NCBI RefSeq assembly: GCF_006716425.1
Contig: NZ_VFOZ01000001.1
Location: forward strand, 4,340,001-4,404,000
Reading direction: 5' to 3'
DNA: 64,000 nt
From: Actinoallomurus bryophytorum
GTDB lineage: Bacteria > Actinomycetota > Actinomycetes > Streptosporangiales > Streptosporangiaceae
This document shows, piece after piece, positions 1-8,251 of this stretch. Under the pieces are notes generated by a model. It searched no databases. It had not been told where the DNA came from and saw nothing but the letters and a program-made list of their open reading frames with translations. Numbering within the stretch: the stretch's first letter is position 1; each line of letters opens with the position of its first letter. A program made the position numbers and the translations under genes.

Positions 1-207
1 ATCGGTGATCACTTGCGCGGCGCCGGAAACGTACTCGGAGGAGTACAGCGGCTCGTCGATGGCCACGCACTCTCCCCAGCCCTCGGCCGACGTGCCGAGC
101 ACGCGGACGAGCAGTACCGAACGCTCGGTCTCGGTCGCGAAGGAGGTACGGAACGGGGAGACGAGCGGAAGACGGATGCGCCGCAGCTCCACGGCCGACA
201 GCTTCAT
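1..207 (-). CDS. menC: o-succinylbenzoate synthase-like enolase superfamily protein, N-terminal part
   Basis: Only the first 69 codons lie in the window. They begin MKLSAVELRRIRLPLVSPF and continue through a WGECVA segment, which is the N-terminal capping domain of o-succinylbenzoate synthase / N-acylamino acid racemase (enolase superfamily; menaquinone pathway or racemisation). The catalytic barrel with its KxK and metal-binding acids lies beyond the edge, so OSBS cannot be told from racemase. The start is set by GGAGG 7 nt upstream and by an ATGA overlap with the preceding acetyltransferase gene, so the two are probably co-translated. Confidence 0.8.
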   Translation of the reverse strand, partial: MKLSAVELRRIRLPLVSPFRTSFATETERSVLLVRVLGTSAEGWGECVAIDEPLYSSEYVSGAAQVITD

Positions 208-965
208 GAGCGGACCTCCAGGAGGTAGTGGCCGGACCGGGTGAAGCCGGTGACGCGGTATCCGGCGGCCAGCGCCCCGCCGAGCGAGGCGCGCTGGGCC
301 CGCCGCCAGGCGAGCGCGAGCGGCGGATCGGAGGCACGCAACGCGGCGATGTCGGCAGGCGTACCGACCGCCAGCCGTACGGCCCCGGCCGGATCGTGGG
401 AGAGCGGACGCCCGTCAGCATCCGAGGTGAGCACCGTGAACGTGTCAACCTCGACCGGGGGAGAAGGGATGCCTTCGAGAGCCGCCGCCACCTCCGGACT
501 GTCCAGGTCCCAGACGAGGAGCAGGCGGTCGCTCGGGTCGCCGGCGTTCAGCTCGTCCGGCATCTCGCCGTAGAAGTCGGGCAGGTACTCCGTCGCCCGC
601 GCGGCCAGCTTGACCAGGTTGAAGTACGCGTTGCGCCTTACCAGCGGGTCGAAGGTCCAGCTGATCGTGGAGATGCCCCGCGCGAGCGCCCACGAGCGCT
701 GGTGGCGCTTGATCGCAAAACCCGCGCCCTTGCCGCGAGCCGAGACACCGGTGATGTGAGAGTGCAGCCCGCCATCGGCGGTCGGGAACGCCGCGCAGGC
801 GCCGACCATCGCGCCGCTCTCGTAGACGCCGGAGATGTAGCCGCCCAGGAACCGCAGGACGCGCATCATCTCGTACGGCATCGGGTCGGTCGGCCGCCAG
901 ATCCCGGCGAGCAGCTCCGAGGCCGCACGCAGGTCGTCCGTGGTGGTCAGCTCGCGTACGTCCAT
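204..965 (-). CDS. GNAT-family acetyltransferase coupled to menC
   Basis: A 253-residue protein starting MDVRELTTTDDLRAASELL. It resembles the predicted acetyltransferase group (COG3375-like) found beside OSBS/N-acylamino acid racemase genes. The acetyl-CoA-binding area is around residues 70-85 (VSARGKGAGFAIKRHQR). The C-terminal half carries a long insert that is typical of this group. Its TGA overlaps the menC ATG, so the two products probably act in one step, for example acylating an amino acid that the racemase then uses. The substrate is not known from sequence. Confidence 0.75.
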   Translation of the reverse strand: MDVRELTTTDDLRAASELLAGIWRPTDPMPYEMMRVLRFLGGYISGVYESGAMVGACAAFPTADGGLHSHITGVSARGKGAGFAIKRHQRSWALARGISTISWTFDPLVRRNAYFNLVKLAARATEYLPDFYGEMPDELNAGDPSDRLLLVWDLDSPEVAAALEGIPSPPVEVDTFTVLTSDADGRPLSHDPAGAVRLAVGTPADIAALRASDPPLALAWRRAQRASLGGALAAGYRVTGFTRSGHYLLEVRS

Positions 966-1018
966 ATCCCGATGGTGCCGTGTCCACGGACCGGACGGCC
1001 AACCGGGCGGCCTGCGAG

Positions 1019-2074
1019 CTACTTGATGATCGGCAGCGGGTTGCCGTTGGACGGGGGTGCCGGGGTCGAGGGGGCCAGCGGGTTCGACGGCGGGATCTTG
1101 GTCTGCTTGCCGGACCCGCCGGGGATGTTCACCGACGCGGGCAGCGGGACGATGTTCTGCAGGTAGACGTCGAACCATCGGCCGGTGCCCGTCACGTCGG
1201 CGAACTGGCTCGTGAACGGGGCCATCAGCTTGAAGGTCTTGTCGAGGTTCGTCTGGTTGCGGTTGAGGATGTCCACGACATTGTGGAGGTTCTTCAGCGC
1301 CGGGTTCAGCGTCGCCTGATTCTCCTCGATCGTCCCGGTGATCTGCTGGGACAGGGAGACCGTGCCGGTCAGCAGCTGGCTGATCACCTGGCGGCGGGCG
1401 TTGATCTCCTGCAGCAGCAGGCCGCCGTCGTTGACGAGGGTGGCGAGGTCGCCGCTGCGGTCGGCCAGCAGCTTCGTGACGTTGCTGGAGTGCTTGAGCA
1501 GCTCGTTCAGCTCGTCGTCGCGTGAGGCGACCGCGCGCGAGATCTTCTGCAGTCCGGCCAGGGTGCCGCGGACGTTGGCCGAGGACCCCTGCATGGTCTG
1601 CGACAGCGTGTCGAACGACTTGGCCAGCTGCTTGGTGTCGATCTTGCCGAGCTGGGCGCTGGCGTCCTGCAGCGCGGGCACCACGTCGTACGGCGCGGTG
1701 GTGCGCGACACCGGGATCTCCTGGTGCGCCGGCTGGCGGCCCGGACCCTTGGGCTCCAGCGCCAGGAAGTGCGACCCCAGCAGCGTCTTGATCTTGATCT
1801 GGATGCGCGTGCCGGTCCCGAAGGGCGTGCCGCTGGTGAACTTCACCTTCACGTGGTCGCCCTCGAGGCCCACGCCCTCGACCTTGCCGACCTTCACGCC
1901 CGCGATGCGCACCTCCTCGCCCGCCTTGAGCCCGGCCGCCTCGCTGAAGGCGGCGGAGTAGGTGGTGCCGCCCTCGAAGTGCTGGAGGTTGAAGGCGAGC
2001 AGCGCCATCAGACCGACGGTCGCCAGCCCGGCGATACCGATGGGCAAAGGGTTGCGTTCCCGGAATGGGCGCAT
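1019..2074 (-). CDS. Lone MCE-family protein
   Basis: A 351-residue protein with one N-terminal membrane anchor (about residues 12-30). An MCE/MlaD domain follows (about 38-115, with the GLKAGEEVRIAGVKVGKV stretch), then a long helical region rich in N and Q (about 140-310) and a Pro-rich tail. MCE proteins form the extracytoplasmic channel of lipid or sterol importers and usually lie in operons of two YrbE permeases plus six MCE genes. Here neighbours are an MFS gene upstream and a GNAT gene downstream, with no YrbE or other MCE gene visible. It may work with a distant mce system or be a relic of one. The reading frame is intact. Confidence 0.85.
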   Translation of the reverse strand: MRPFRERNPLPIGIAGLATVGLMALLAFNLQHFEGGTTYSAAFSEAAGLKAGEEVRIAGVKVGKVEGVGLEGDHVKVKFTSGTPFGTGTRIQIKIKTLLGSHFLALEPKGPGRQPAHQEIPVSRTTAPYDVVPALQDASAQLGKIDTKQLAKSFDTLSQTMQGSSANVRGTLAGLQKISRAVASRDDELNELLKHSSNVTKLLADRSGDLATLVNDGGLLLQEINARRQVISQLLTGTVSLSQQITGTIEENQATLNPALKNLHNVVDILNRNQTNLDKTFKLMAPFTSQFADVTGTGRWFDVYLQNIVPLPASVNIPGGSGKQTKIPPSNPLAPSTPAPPSNGNPLPIIK

Positions 2075-2270
2075 CTGCGGGGGTACCTCGCGGTGGGATT
2101 TTGGTGCGTGCGACGCGTTGGGGGACGTGGCTCCCCATCGCGTCTGTGAACCCTACTGACGCGTATTTTCTCACGACAAGAACGTGAGCCCGGCAAAATG
2201 CGTAAGAAAGTCGCCACTCTGCGTCGCTGCAGGTCAGCAATGCCTTACTGACCTGGGCAGGTGACGCACA

Positions 2271-3494
2271 TCACGCTTCCCGAACGCGGGAGGCCACCAC
2301 GGAACGGATGCCCGCCGCCGCCAACAGGGCGACCGAGATCAGGATCAGGCCGTATGCGACGGTCGCCGGCCAGTGTCCGTGCTGGTAGGCGAGGCCGCCC
2401 GCCGATCCGCCGACACTGCTGCCGAGGTAGTAGGAGAACAGGTAGAGCCCGGAGGCCTGTGCCCTGCCGGTGGCCGCGCGCCGCCCGACCCAGCCGCTCG
2501 CGACGGTGTGCGCGGCGAAGAAGCCGGTCGTCATGACCATGAGCCCGGCGGCCACGGCGACCAGTGAGCCAGCCAGGGTCAGCAGGAGCCCGGCCGCGGC
2601 CACGGCGCAGGCTCCCAGGAGTACGGGGCGGCGTCCGACCCGGTCGGCGAGCGAGCCGGCGGCCGGCGAGCTGAACGTGCCCGCGAGGTACATCACGAAC
2701 ACCAGCGTGGCCACCGACTGCGGCACGCCGAACGGCGCCGCGATCAACCGGTACCCGAGGTAGTTGTAGACGGTGACGAACATCGACATCAGCGCGATGG
2801 CGACCAGGTAGAGCCGCCGCATGCCCGGGTCGGCCAGGTGCCGCAGCAGCGAGCCGCCGTGGGCGCGCGAGGGGGTGAAGAACCGCGAGCGTGGCAGCAG
2901 CGCCCAGAACGCCAGGCTCAGCAGCATCGTCACGAGCGCGGTCACGCCCAGCGCCCAGCGCCAGCCCGCCAGGTCGGTCACGAAACCGGGCAGGAGACGC
3001 CCGGCGAGCCCGCCCACGGTGTTGCCGGCGATGTAGCGCCCCATCGCGCCGCCGAGCGCCTCGGGGTGCACCTCGTCGGCCAGGTAGGCCATCGCCACCG
3101 CGGGGACCCCCGCCAGGGCGATCCCCTGGAGCGTGCGCACGGCGACCAGGGCCGGGAACGACGGGCACAGCGGCAACAGCAGGCCGAGTGGCGCCGCGAC
3201 TGCCGAGGAGACCAGCATGACCCGCGTACGGCCGAAGCGCTCCGACAGCGAGCTGACCGGGATCACCGCGAGCGCGAGCGTCCCGGTGGCCGCGGAGACG
3301 AGCAGGCTGGAGGCCGTCGGAGAGACGCCGAAGGCATGGGAGAGCACCGGCAGCAGGGCCTGGGTGCAGTAGAGCGACATGAACGTCGTCAGCCCCGCGA
3401 CGAACAGTGCCAGGTTGACCCGGCGCAGTTCGCGCGAGCCTCTGCGGTACCGCTCGGCCGGGGGCAGGGGGGCGGGAGCGAGCGACCGGAGCAT
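2271..3494 (-). CDS. MFS transporter (YnfM-like efflux family)
   Basis: About 407 residues with some twelve hydrophobic segments and the MFS motif A-like sequences SERFGRTRV (after TM2) and ADRVGRRPV (second half). It resembles the YnfM/arabinose-efflux type of the major facilitator superfamily. It is transcribed away from a LysR gene 71 bp upstream, a pairing common for this family, so the LysR protein is its likely regulator. The start is uncertain: ATG at 3494 has GGAG only 3 nt upstream, and GTG at 3503 is an in-frame alternative adding three residues. Substrate unknown. Confidence 0.85.
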   Translation of the reverse strand: MLRSLAPAPLPPAERYRRGSRELRRVNLALFVAGLTTFMSLYCTQALLPVLSHAFGVSPTASSLLVSAATGTLALAVIPVSSLSERFGRTRVMLVSSAVAAPLGLLLPLCPSFPALVAVRTLQGIALAGVPAVAMAYLADEVHPEALGGAMGRYIAGNTVGGLAGRLLPGFVTDLAGWRWALGVTALVTMLLSLAFWALLPRSRFFTPSRAHGGSLLRHLADPGMRRLYLVAIALMSMFVTVYNYLGYRLIAAPFGVPQSVATLVFVMYLAGTFSSPAAGSLADRVGRRPVLLGACAVAAAGLLLTLAGSLVAVAAGLMVMTTGFFAAHTVASGWVGRRAATGRAQASGLYLFSYYLGSSVGGSAGGLAYQHGHWPATVAYGLILISVALLAAAGIRSVVASRVREA

Positions 3495-3565
3495 GCACTC
3501 CACACTGCGCCGGTGGCGTTGATGCGTCCAATGAAACTTTTACGCGAAAACTATGCTTGGTGAGC
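3495..3565. promoter_or_regulatory. Divergent MFS/LysR promoter region
   Basis: This 71-bp gap between two divergent genes is clearly AT-richer than its surroundings (around 3528-3556, AATGAAACTTTT...AAAACTATGC). It must hold both promoters. The AT-rich imperfect dyad AACTTTTACGCGAAAACT is a plausible LysR binding site, but no exact T-N11-A box was assigned. Confidence 0.45.
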
Positions 3566-4426
3566 ATGGACCTGACTACGGTTCGCTGGTTCCTCACCGT
3601 CGCCGCGGTCGGCAACGTCACGCGAGCCGCCGCCGAGCTACGGATCTCCCAGCCCGGCCTCTCCCGCGCCATCGCCCGCCTCGAACGCGAGCTCCGCGCG
3701 CCGCTCTTCGACCGCGAGGGCCGTACGCTCCGGCTGAACCGCTACGGCGAGATCTTCCGCGAGCACGCCGAACGCCTGGTCTCCACCGAGGACGCGGCAC
3801 GCCGGGCGCTCGCCCAGGCCGCCGACCCCGACCACGGCGAGGTCGGTCTCGCCTTCCTGCACACCCAGGGCACGGTGCTCGTCCCGGAGCTGCTCCGCAG
3901 CTACCGGACCGAGCACCCGCGGGTGACCTTCCGGCTGACCCAGGGCAGCTCCGAGCGCATCGAGGAGGCCGTCTCCGGCGGGCACGCGGACATGGCGATC
4001 ACCTCCCCGCGCCCGGAGGGCCTGGCCTGGCATCCGCTCAGCACCGAACGGCTACGCCTCGCCGTGCCCGCCGACCACCGGATCGCCGGCCGCGCCGAGG
4101 TGGACCTCGCGGAGGTCGCCGCCGAGCCCTTCATCGTGATGCGCCACGGCTACGGCCTGCGGTCCATCACCGAGGAGCTGTTCCACGCCGCCGGCGTACG
4201 GCCGGAGATCGCCTTCGAGGGCGAGGAGGCCACCACGCTGCGCGGCCTGGTCGCCGCGGGTCTCGGCGTCGCGGTCGTGCCTCCCGGCGATCCCGTCGCC
4301 GGGGCAGAGGAGGTGGTCATCGCGGGCGCGCGGCGCACGATCGGCCTCGCCTGGGTGGCCGATCGCACCCGTACGCCCGCGGTGGAGGACTTCCGCCGTT
4401 TCGTCATCCGGCGCTCGGCGCCATGA
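3566..4426 (+). CDS. LysR-family transcriptional regulator
   Basis: A 286-residue regulator starting MDLTTVRWFLTVAAVGNVTRAAAEL. The N-terminal winged HTH (1-60, AAAELRISQPGLSRAIARLE) is followed by a LysR substrate-binding domain (about 90-285). The ATG at 3566 is preferred over in-frame TTG/GTG codons at 3557-3562 because the family normally begins with M-D/E-L. It is divergent from the MFS exporter and probably controls it and itself. Its stop lies 1 bp from the stop of the convergent XRE gene. Confidence 0.9.
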   Translation: MDLTTVRWFLTVAAVGNVTRAAAELRISQPGLSRAIARLERELRAPLFDREGRTLRLNRYGEIFREHAERLVSTEDAARRALAQAADPDHGEVGLAFLHTQGTVLVPELLRSYRTEHPRVTFRLTQGSSERIEEAVSGGHADMAITSPRPEGLAWHPLSTERLRLAVPADHRIAGRAEVDLAEVAAEPFIVMRHGYGLRSITEELFHAAGVRPEIAFEGEEATTLRGLVAAGLGVAVVPPGDPVAGAEEVVIAGARRTIGLAWVADRTRTPAVEDFRRFVIRRSAP

Positions 4427-4427
4427 G

Positions 4428-5267
4428 TCAGCCTTCGAAGGTCTGCTGGCCGAGCACGTCCAGGAACGCGAAGCCGTCCGCCGTGGCCGAACCCGGCTGC
4501 GGCCGGAAGATCACCAGGCGCTGGCCGGTGGTGGAGCTGAGCACGACGTCGCACTGGACGTCCAGCCGGCCGGCATGGGGGTGGACCAGCGTCTTACGGG
4601 TGGACCGCAGGGGGGCGACCTCCATGGCCTCCCAGTAGCCGCGGAACTCCTCGCTGGCCTCGGTGAGGTCGGCGATGAGCCGGTCGCAGGCGGCGTCGCG
4701 GCCTCGCTGCGCCGCGGTGGCGCGCAGGTCCGCCGCGTAGGAACGCCCGATCCTCTCGTGTTCCTCGGGGACGTTGCGGTCACGTGAGGCCGGATCGGTG
4801 AACCAGCGCCAGGTCGCGTTGCCCGCGCGGTCGTCGCCGACGGCCCAGGAGCCGAGGAGCGCGCGATTGAGCCGGTTCTGTGCGAGGACCGTGGTCAGGT
4901 CGTCGGTGACGTGCGCGGGCACCGTGGTCAGCGAGTCCAGCAGGAACATCATCGCCGGGTCGACGTAGCCGGCGGTCGCGCCCGGCCGGGGCGGCGGATA
5001 GCCGGCCAGGCGGTAGAGATGATCGCGCTCGTCCACCGACAGCCGCAGCGCCCGCGCCAGACTCGCCAGAAGCTGCTGGGAGGGGTGGGCGTTGCGTGAC
5101 TGTTCCAGCCGCTCGTAGTAGTCCACGGACACGTCGGCGAGCAGCGCGACCTCGGCACGGCGCAGGCCGGGTGTGCGCCTGCGGCCGCCGGGCACGAGCC
5201 CGACGTCCGCCGGCCGCAGCGCCTCGCGCCTGGCGCGCAGGAAGCTCCCCACTTCGCTGTGCTTCAC
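4428..5267 (-). CDS. XRE-family HTH regulator with MmyB-like ligand domain
   Basis: A 279-residue regulator. The N-terminal HTH_31/XRE domain (about 10-85) has TPGLRRAEVALLADVSVDYYERLEQ. The rest (about 105-265) matches the MmyB-like ligand-binding domain, including AQNRLNRALLG and the WRWFTDP segment. Such proteins are typical actinomycete regulators next to small oxidoreductase genes. It starts with GTG only 7 bp after the stop of the aldo-keto reductase gene, so both form one operon and the regulator probably controls it. Confidence 0.88.
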   Translation of the reverse strand: MKHSEVGSFLRARREALRPADVGLVPGGRRRTPGLRRAEVALLADVSVDYYERLEQSRNAHPSQQLLASLARALRLSVDERDHLYRLAGYPPPRPGATAGYVDPAMMFLLDSLTTVPAHVTDDLTTVLAQNRLNRALLGSWAVGDDRAGNATWRWFTDPASRDRNVPEEHERIGRSYAADLRATAAQRGRDAACDRLIADLTEASEEFRGYWEAMEVAPLRSTRKTLVHPHAGRLDVQCDVVLSSTTGQRLVIFRPQPGSATADGFAFLDVLGQQTFEG

Positions 5268-5274
5268 GGTGCGC

Positions 5275-6264
5275 TCATTCCTGGATGGTGCTCATCCCCA
5301 TCGGAGAATAACGCTCGCCCGCGACGGCGCCGGTGGGCACGGCTTCGTCGAGCGCCGTGAGCGTCCCGGCGTCCAGCACCAGGCCGGCCGCGGCGACGTT
5401 CTCCTCCAGGTAGACCCGCCGCTTGGTGCCGGGGATCGCGGTCGTGCCCTGCGCCAGCACCCAGGCCAGCGCGAGCTGGCCGGAGGTGACGCCCAGCTTG
5501 TCGGCGATCGCCCGGATCCTGTCGACCAGGCCGAGGTTGTGCTCCAGGTTCTCCCCGGCGAAGCGCGGGGCCGAGCGGCGGAAGTCGCCGTCCGGCAGCC
5601 CCTCGACCGACCGCAGCTCACCGGTGAGGAACCCACGGCCCAGCGGCGAGTACGCCACGAACCCGATGCCCAGCTCCCGTACGGTCGCCAGCACACCGTT
5701 GGACTCCACGGTCCGGGTGAACAGGGAGTACTCCGTCTCGACCGCCGACAGCGGCGCGGCGCCGTGCGCCGCGCGGATGCTCTCCGGCGACGCCTCGCTG
5801 ATCCCCAGGTAGCCCAACTTCCCCTCGGCGACCAGCTCTCCCAGAGCCCCGAAGGTCTCCTCGACCGGCACGTCCGGGTCCACCCGGTGCACGTAGTACA
5901 GGTCGATGCGGTCCGTGCCCAGGCGGCGGAGCGATGCCTCGACCGCCCCGCGGAGGTAGTCCGGACGGCCGTTCGGGCCGCCGACGATCCTCCCCTCCTC
6001 GTCGAGGGTCACCCCGCCGCCCTTGCTGGCCACCACGACCTGGTCACGGCGGCCCGACAGCGCACGCCCCAGCAGTTCCTCACCGGTCCACGGGCCGTAG
6101 AAGTCGGCGGTGTCGAACATCGACACCCCCAGCTCGACGGCCCGACGCACGGTGGCGATGGCCTCCGCGTCGTCCGGCGTGCCGTACATCGCGGTCATGC
6201 CCATCGTGCCCAGGCCCTCGACGGAGGTCACCAGGCCCTGACCACCGATCGGATGCGTCCTCAT
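5275..6264 (-). CDS. Aldo/keto reductase
   Basis: A 329-residue AKR of the YakC/AKR13-like group. The catalytic tetrad is visible: Asp and Tyr in DTADFYG, Lys in VVASKGG and His in YYVHRVD. The C-terminal NADPH-binding stretch is GTTAIPGTKRRVYLEEN. It should reduce an aldehyde or ketone with NADPH in the cytosol; the substrate is unknown. The ATG at 6264 is supported by GAGGAG 8-9 nt upstream. It is the first gene of an operon with the XRE regulator. Confidence 0.9.
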   Translation of the reverse strand: MRTHPIGGQGLVTSVEGLGTMGMTAMYGTPDDAEAIATVRRAVELGVSMFDTADFYGPWTGEELLGRALSGRRDQVVVASKGGGVTLDEEGRIVGGPNGRPDYLRGAVEASLRRLGTDRIDLYYVHRVDPDVPVEETFGALGELVAEGKLGYLGISEASPESIRAAHGAAPLSAVETEYSLFTRTVESNGVLATVRELGIGFVAYSPLGRGFLTGELRSVEGLPDGDFRRSAPRFAGENLEHNLGLVDRIRAIADKLGVTSGQLALAWVLAQGTTAIPGTKRRVYLEENVAAAGLVLDAGTLTALDEAVPTGAVAGERYSPMGMSTIQE

Positions 6265-6371
6265 GCTCACCACTCCTCGTGCCGCGCCCCGGGTGGGGCG
6301 GTCACGAGAAGCATGCGGCGGGGGAGGAGACCTTCCAGCGTTCTCCTGAGCCCCGTTCTCGGAGGGCGACG

Positions 6372-7352
6372 CTAGCGGGTGAAGTAGCGGCGGGGGTTGT
6401 CGACCAGCATGGTGTCGATGTCCTTGTCGCTCACGCCTGCCTCGCGGAGGGCGGGGAGCACGTCGTCGTGGATGTGCTCGTAGTGCCAGTTGGGCAGGGC
6501 CGCGTCGCGTACGGCCGTGAAGTCGTCGCCGAACCAGTCGATCCAGCACATCGCGTCGTGGCTCAGCACCATGCGCTCGGCGTAGCCGCGCTCGCACAGC
6601 GAGACGATCGTGGCGACCCGGTCCGCGGTCGAACGGTAGGCGTCGATGCCGAAGCGGTCCATGCCGAGCAGCGCGCCCGCGTCGGCCAGCTCCACCAGGT
6701 AGTCGAGGTCACCCGAGTCGCCGCTGTGCCCGACCACGACCTTGGACAGGTCGGCCTGCTCCGACCGGAGCACGTCGACCACCCAGCGGCCGGTCTGCTG
6801 GTGTGCGTTGGTGTGGACGGTGATCGGAGCGCCGGTCTCCCGGTGGGCGTACGCGACGGCGCGGAGGACACGCTCGACGTCCGGTGTGGGGTCGGCGTGC
6901 TCCACGGCGCACTTGAGGAACGCCGCCTTCACGCCGGTGTCCGCGATGCCCTCGGTGATGTCGCGGACGAAGAGCCCGCCGAGCGGGTCCGGGCTCTCGT
7001 CCAGCAGCAGACCGGGCCCGCGGTTGAGGAACTGCAGCGGGACCGCGGTGTAGTGGTAGTAGCCGGAGGCCACGATGACGTTGAGCTCCGGGACCTGCTC
7101 GCACACCCGCTGAACGCGGGGGATGTAGCGGCCGAGCCCCCACACCGTCGGGTCGACGAGAGTGCGCACGCCCTTGGCCGCGACCGAGCGAAGCCGGGCG
7201 ACCGCGTCCGCTACCTGCTTCTCCTCGTCCCACCAGCCGGCGCCGTAGTTCGCCAGGTATTCGACGCCGACCGCGAACAGATGCTCGTGCATGAGGGTCT
7301 GTCCGAGATCGGAGACGTCGACGGCTCCGCGTACGGTCTCGACGGTGGGCAT
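6372..7352 (-). CDS. Phosphotriesterase-family metal hydrolase (lactonase-like)
   Basis: A 326-residue amidohydrolase-superfamily protein with PTE-type metal ligands: HxH in LMHEHLF near residue 22, a candidate carboxylated Lys in AAFLKCAVEH, then His in VHTNAH, His in VVGHSGD and Asp in LSHDAMCWID. Members hydrolyse lactones or phosphotriesters; the native role is usually a lactonase. Its start has GGGAGG 5 nt upstream. It lies 30 bp behind an SDR gene on the same strand, so the two are probably co-transcribed. The gap holds two interleaved inverted repeats. Confidence 0.85.
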   Translation of the reverse strand: MPTVETVRGAVDVSDLGQTLMHEHLFAVGVEYLANYGAGWWDEEKQVADAVARLRSVAAKGVRTLVDPTVWGLGRYIPRVQRVCEQVPELNVIVASGYYHYTAVPLQFLNRGPGLLLDESPDPLGGLFVRDITEGIADTGVKAAFLKCAVEHADPTPDVERVLRAVAYAHRETGAPITVHTNAHQQTGRWVVDVLRSEQADLSKVVVGHSGDSGDLDYLVELADAGALLGMDRFGIDAYRSTADRVATIVSLCERGYAERMVLSHDAMCWIDWFGDDFTAVRDAALPNWHYEHIHDDVLPALREAGVSDKDIDTMLVDNPRRYFTR

Positions 7353-7363
7353 GAAGGCCTCCC

Positions 7364-7392
7364 TTAGAACCAGAATGAAGTTCTAATTCTGG
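7364..7392. promoter_or_regulatory. Interleaved inverted repeats between SDR and PTE genes
   Basis: TTAGAAC (7364-7370) pairs with GTTCTAA (7380-7386), and CCAGAAT (7370-7376) pairs with ATTCTGG (7386-7392), in the order A-B-A'-B'. It includes the SDR stop codon and ends just before the PTE ribosome-binding site. It could be a double operator or an RNA fold that controls PTE translation. The TAGAAC/GTTCTA half-sites also occur at 59276-59290. Confidence 0.45.
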
Positions 7393-8168
7393 ACCCCGGC
7401 CACCAGTCTGCGTAGCCCTGAGAGCCATCGATCTGGATCACTGGCCTTGCGGCGTACGTACTCGGCCACCTCGGGATGGGGCAGGATCAGGAACTTCTCC
7501 GCCTCCAGCCCGGCGACGACCACCTCGGCCACCTCTTCGGGCTCCAGGATCGTGCCCGCCGCGGCGACGGCCCGGCCGGCCAGGCCCTCCTCGATGCCAC
7601 CGGTGAGCAGCGGCGTGCGCACCCCCTGGGGGCACAGCGCGCTCACCTTGATGCCCCGGTCGCCGTAGGTCAGCGCCAGCCACTCGGCGAACGCCACCGC
7701 GGCGTGCTTGGTCACGGCGTACGGTGCGTCGCCCGGCTGGGTCAGCAGCCCGGCCGCCGAGCAGGTGTTCAGGAGATACCCGGTGCCGCGTTCGAGCATT
7801 CCGGGGATCACGGCACGCGCCGCGTACACGTGGGCCTGGACGTTCACCGCCCAGATGGCGGCCCACTGCTCGGCCGTGGCCTCCAGGCCGGCGCCGGTGC
7901 CGATGCCGGCGTTGGAGCACATGAGGTCGATCGGGCCGAGTTCCGAGGCGGCCTCGACCATCGCCCGCACCTGGGCCTCGTCGCCCACGTCGGTGCGGCG
8001 CACGACCGTACGGCACTCCAGCCCGGCGGCGACCCGTGTCGCGGCGTCTTCGTCGAGGTCGGCGAGGCAGATTCCGGCGGCTCCGTCGGCGGCGAAGCGC
8101 CGGGCCAGCGCGGCCCCGATCCCGCTGGCCGCTCCAGTGATCACGATGTTCTTACCAGTCACCCGCAT
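7383..8168 (-). CDS. SDR-family NAD(P)-dependent oxidoreductase
   Basis: A 261-residue classical SDR. The cofactor motif TGAASGIGAAL is at the N-terminus, NAG follows near residue 84 (CSNAGIG), and the catalytic Ser-Tyr-Lys lies in NTCSAAG and YAVTK. The ADLDED acidic end of beta-2 suggests NAD preference (inference). It is divergent from a second SDR gene, with an 83-bp gap holding a palindrome, and upstream of the PTE-like gene. Substrate unknown. Confidence 0.9.
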   Translation of the reverse strand: MRVTGKNIVITGAASGIGAALARRFAADGAAGICLADLDEDAATRVAAGLECRTVVRRTDVGDEAQVRAMVEAASELGPIDLMCSNAGIGTGAGLEATAEQWAAIWAVNVQAHVYAARAVIPGMLERGTGYLLNTCSAAGLLTQPGDAPYAVTKHAAVAFAEWLALTYGDRGIKVSALCPQGVRTPLLTGGIEEGLAGRAVAAAGTILEPEEVAEVVVAGLEAEKFLILPHPEVAEYVRRKASDPDRWLSGLRRLVAGVQN

Positions 8169-8199
8169 GGCAGGAACGTAACATCTGTCACTAGGGTGA

Positions 8200-8212
8200 A
8201 CCCGATTCGGGT
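8200..8212. promoter_or_regulatory. Palindrome between divergent SDR genes
   Basis: ACCCGATTCGGGT is a perfect 13-bp palindrome (6-bp arms, 1-bp centre). It lies in the short gap shared by two divergent SDR genes, next to a TAGGGT that could serve as a -10 box. It looks like an operator for a dimeric repressor; no regulator gene is adjacent. Confidence 0.4.
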
Positions 8213-8251
8213 ATCAGCGTGGTTCGGCATCACGTAATGAAGGGCGACAGC

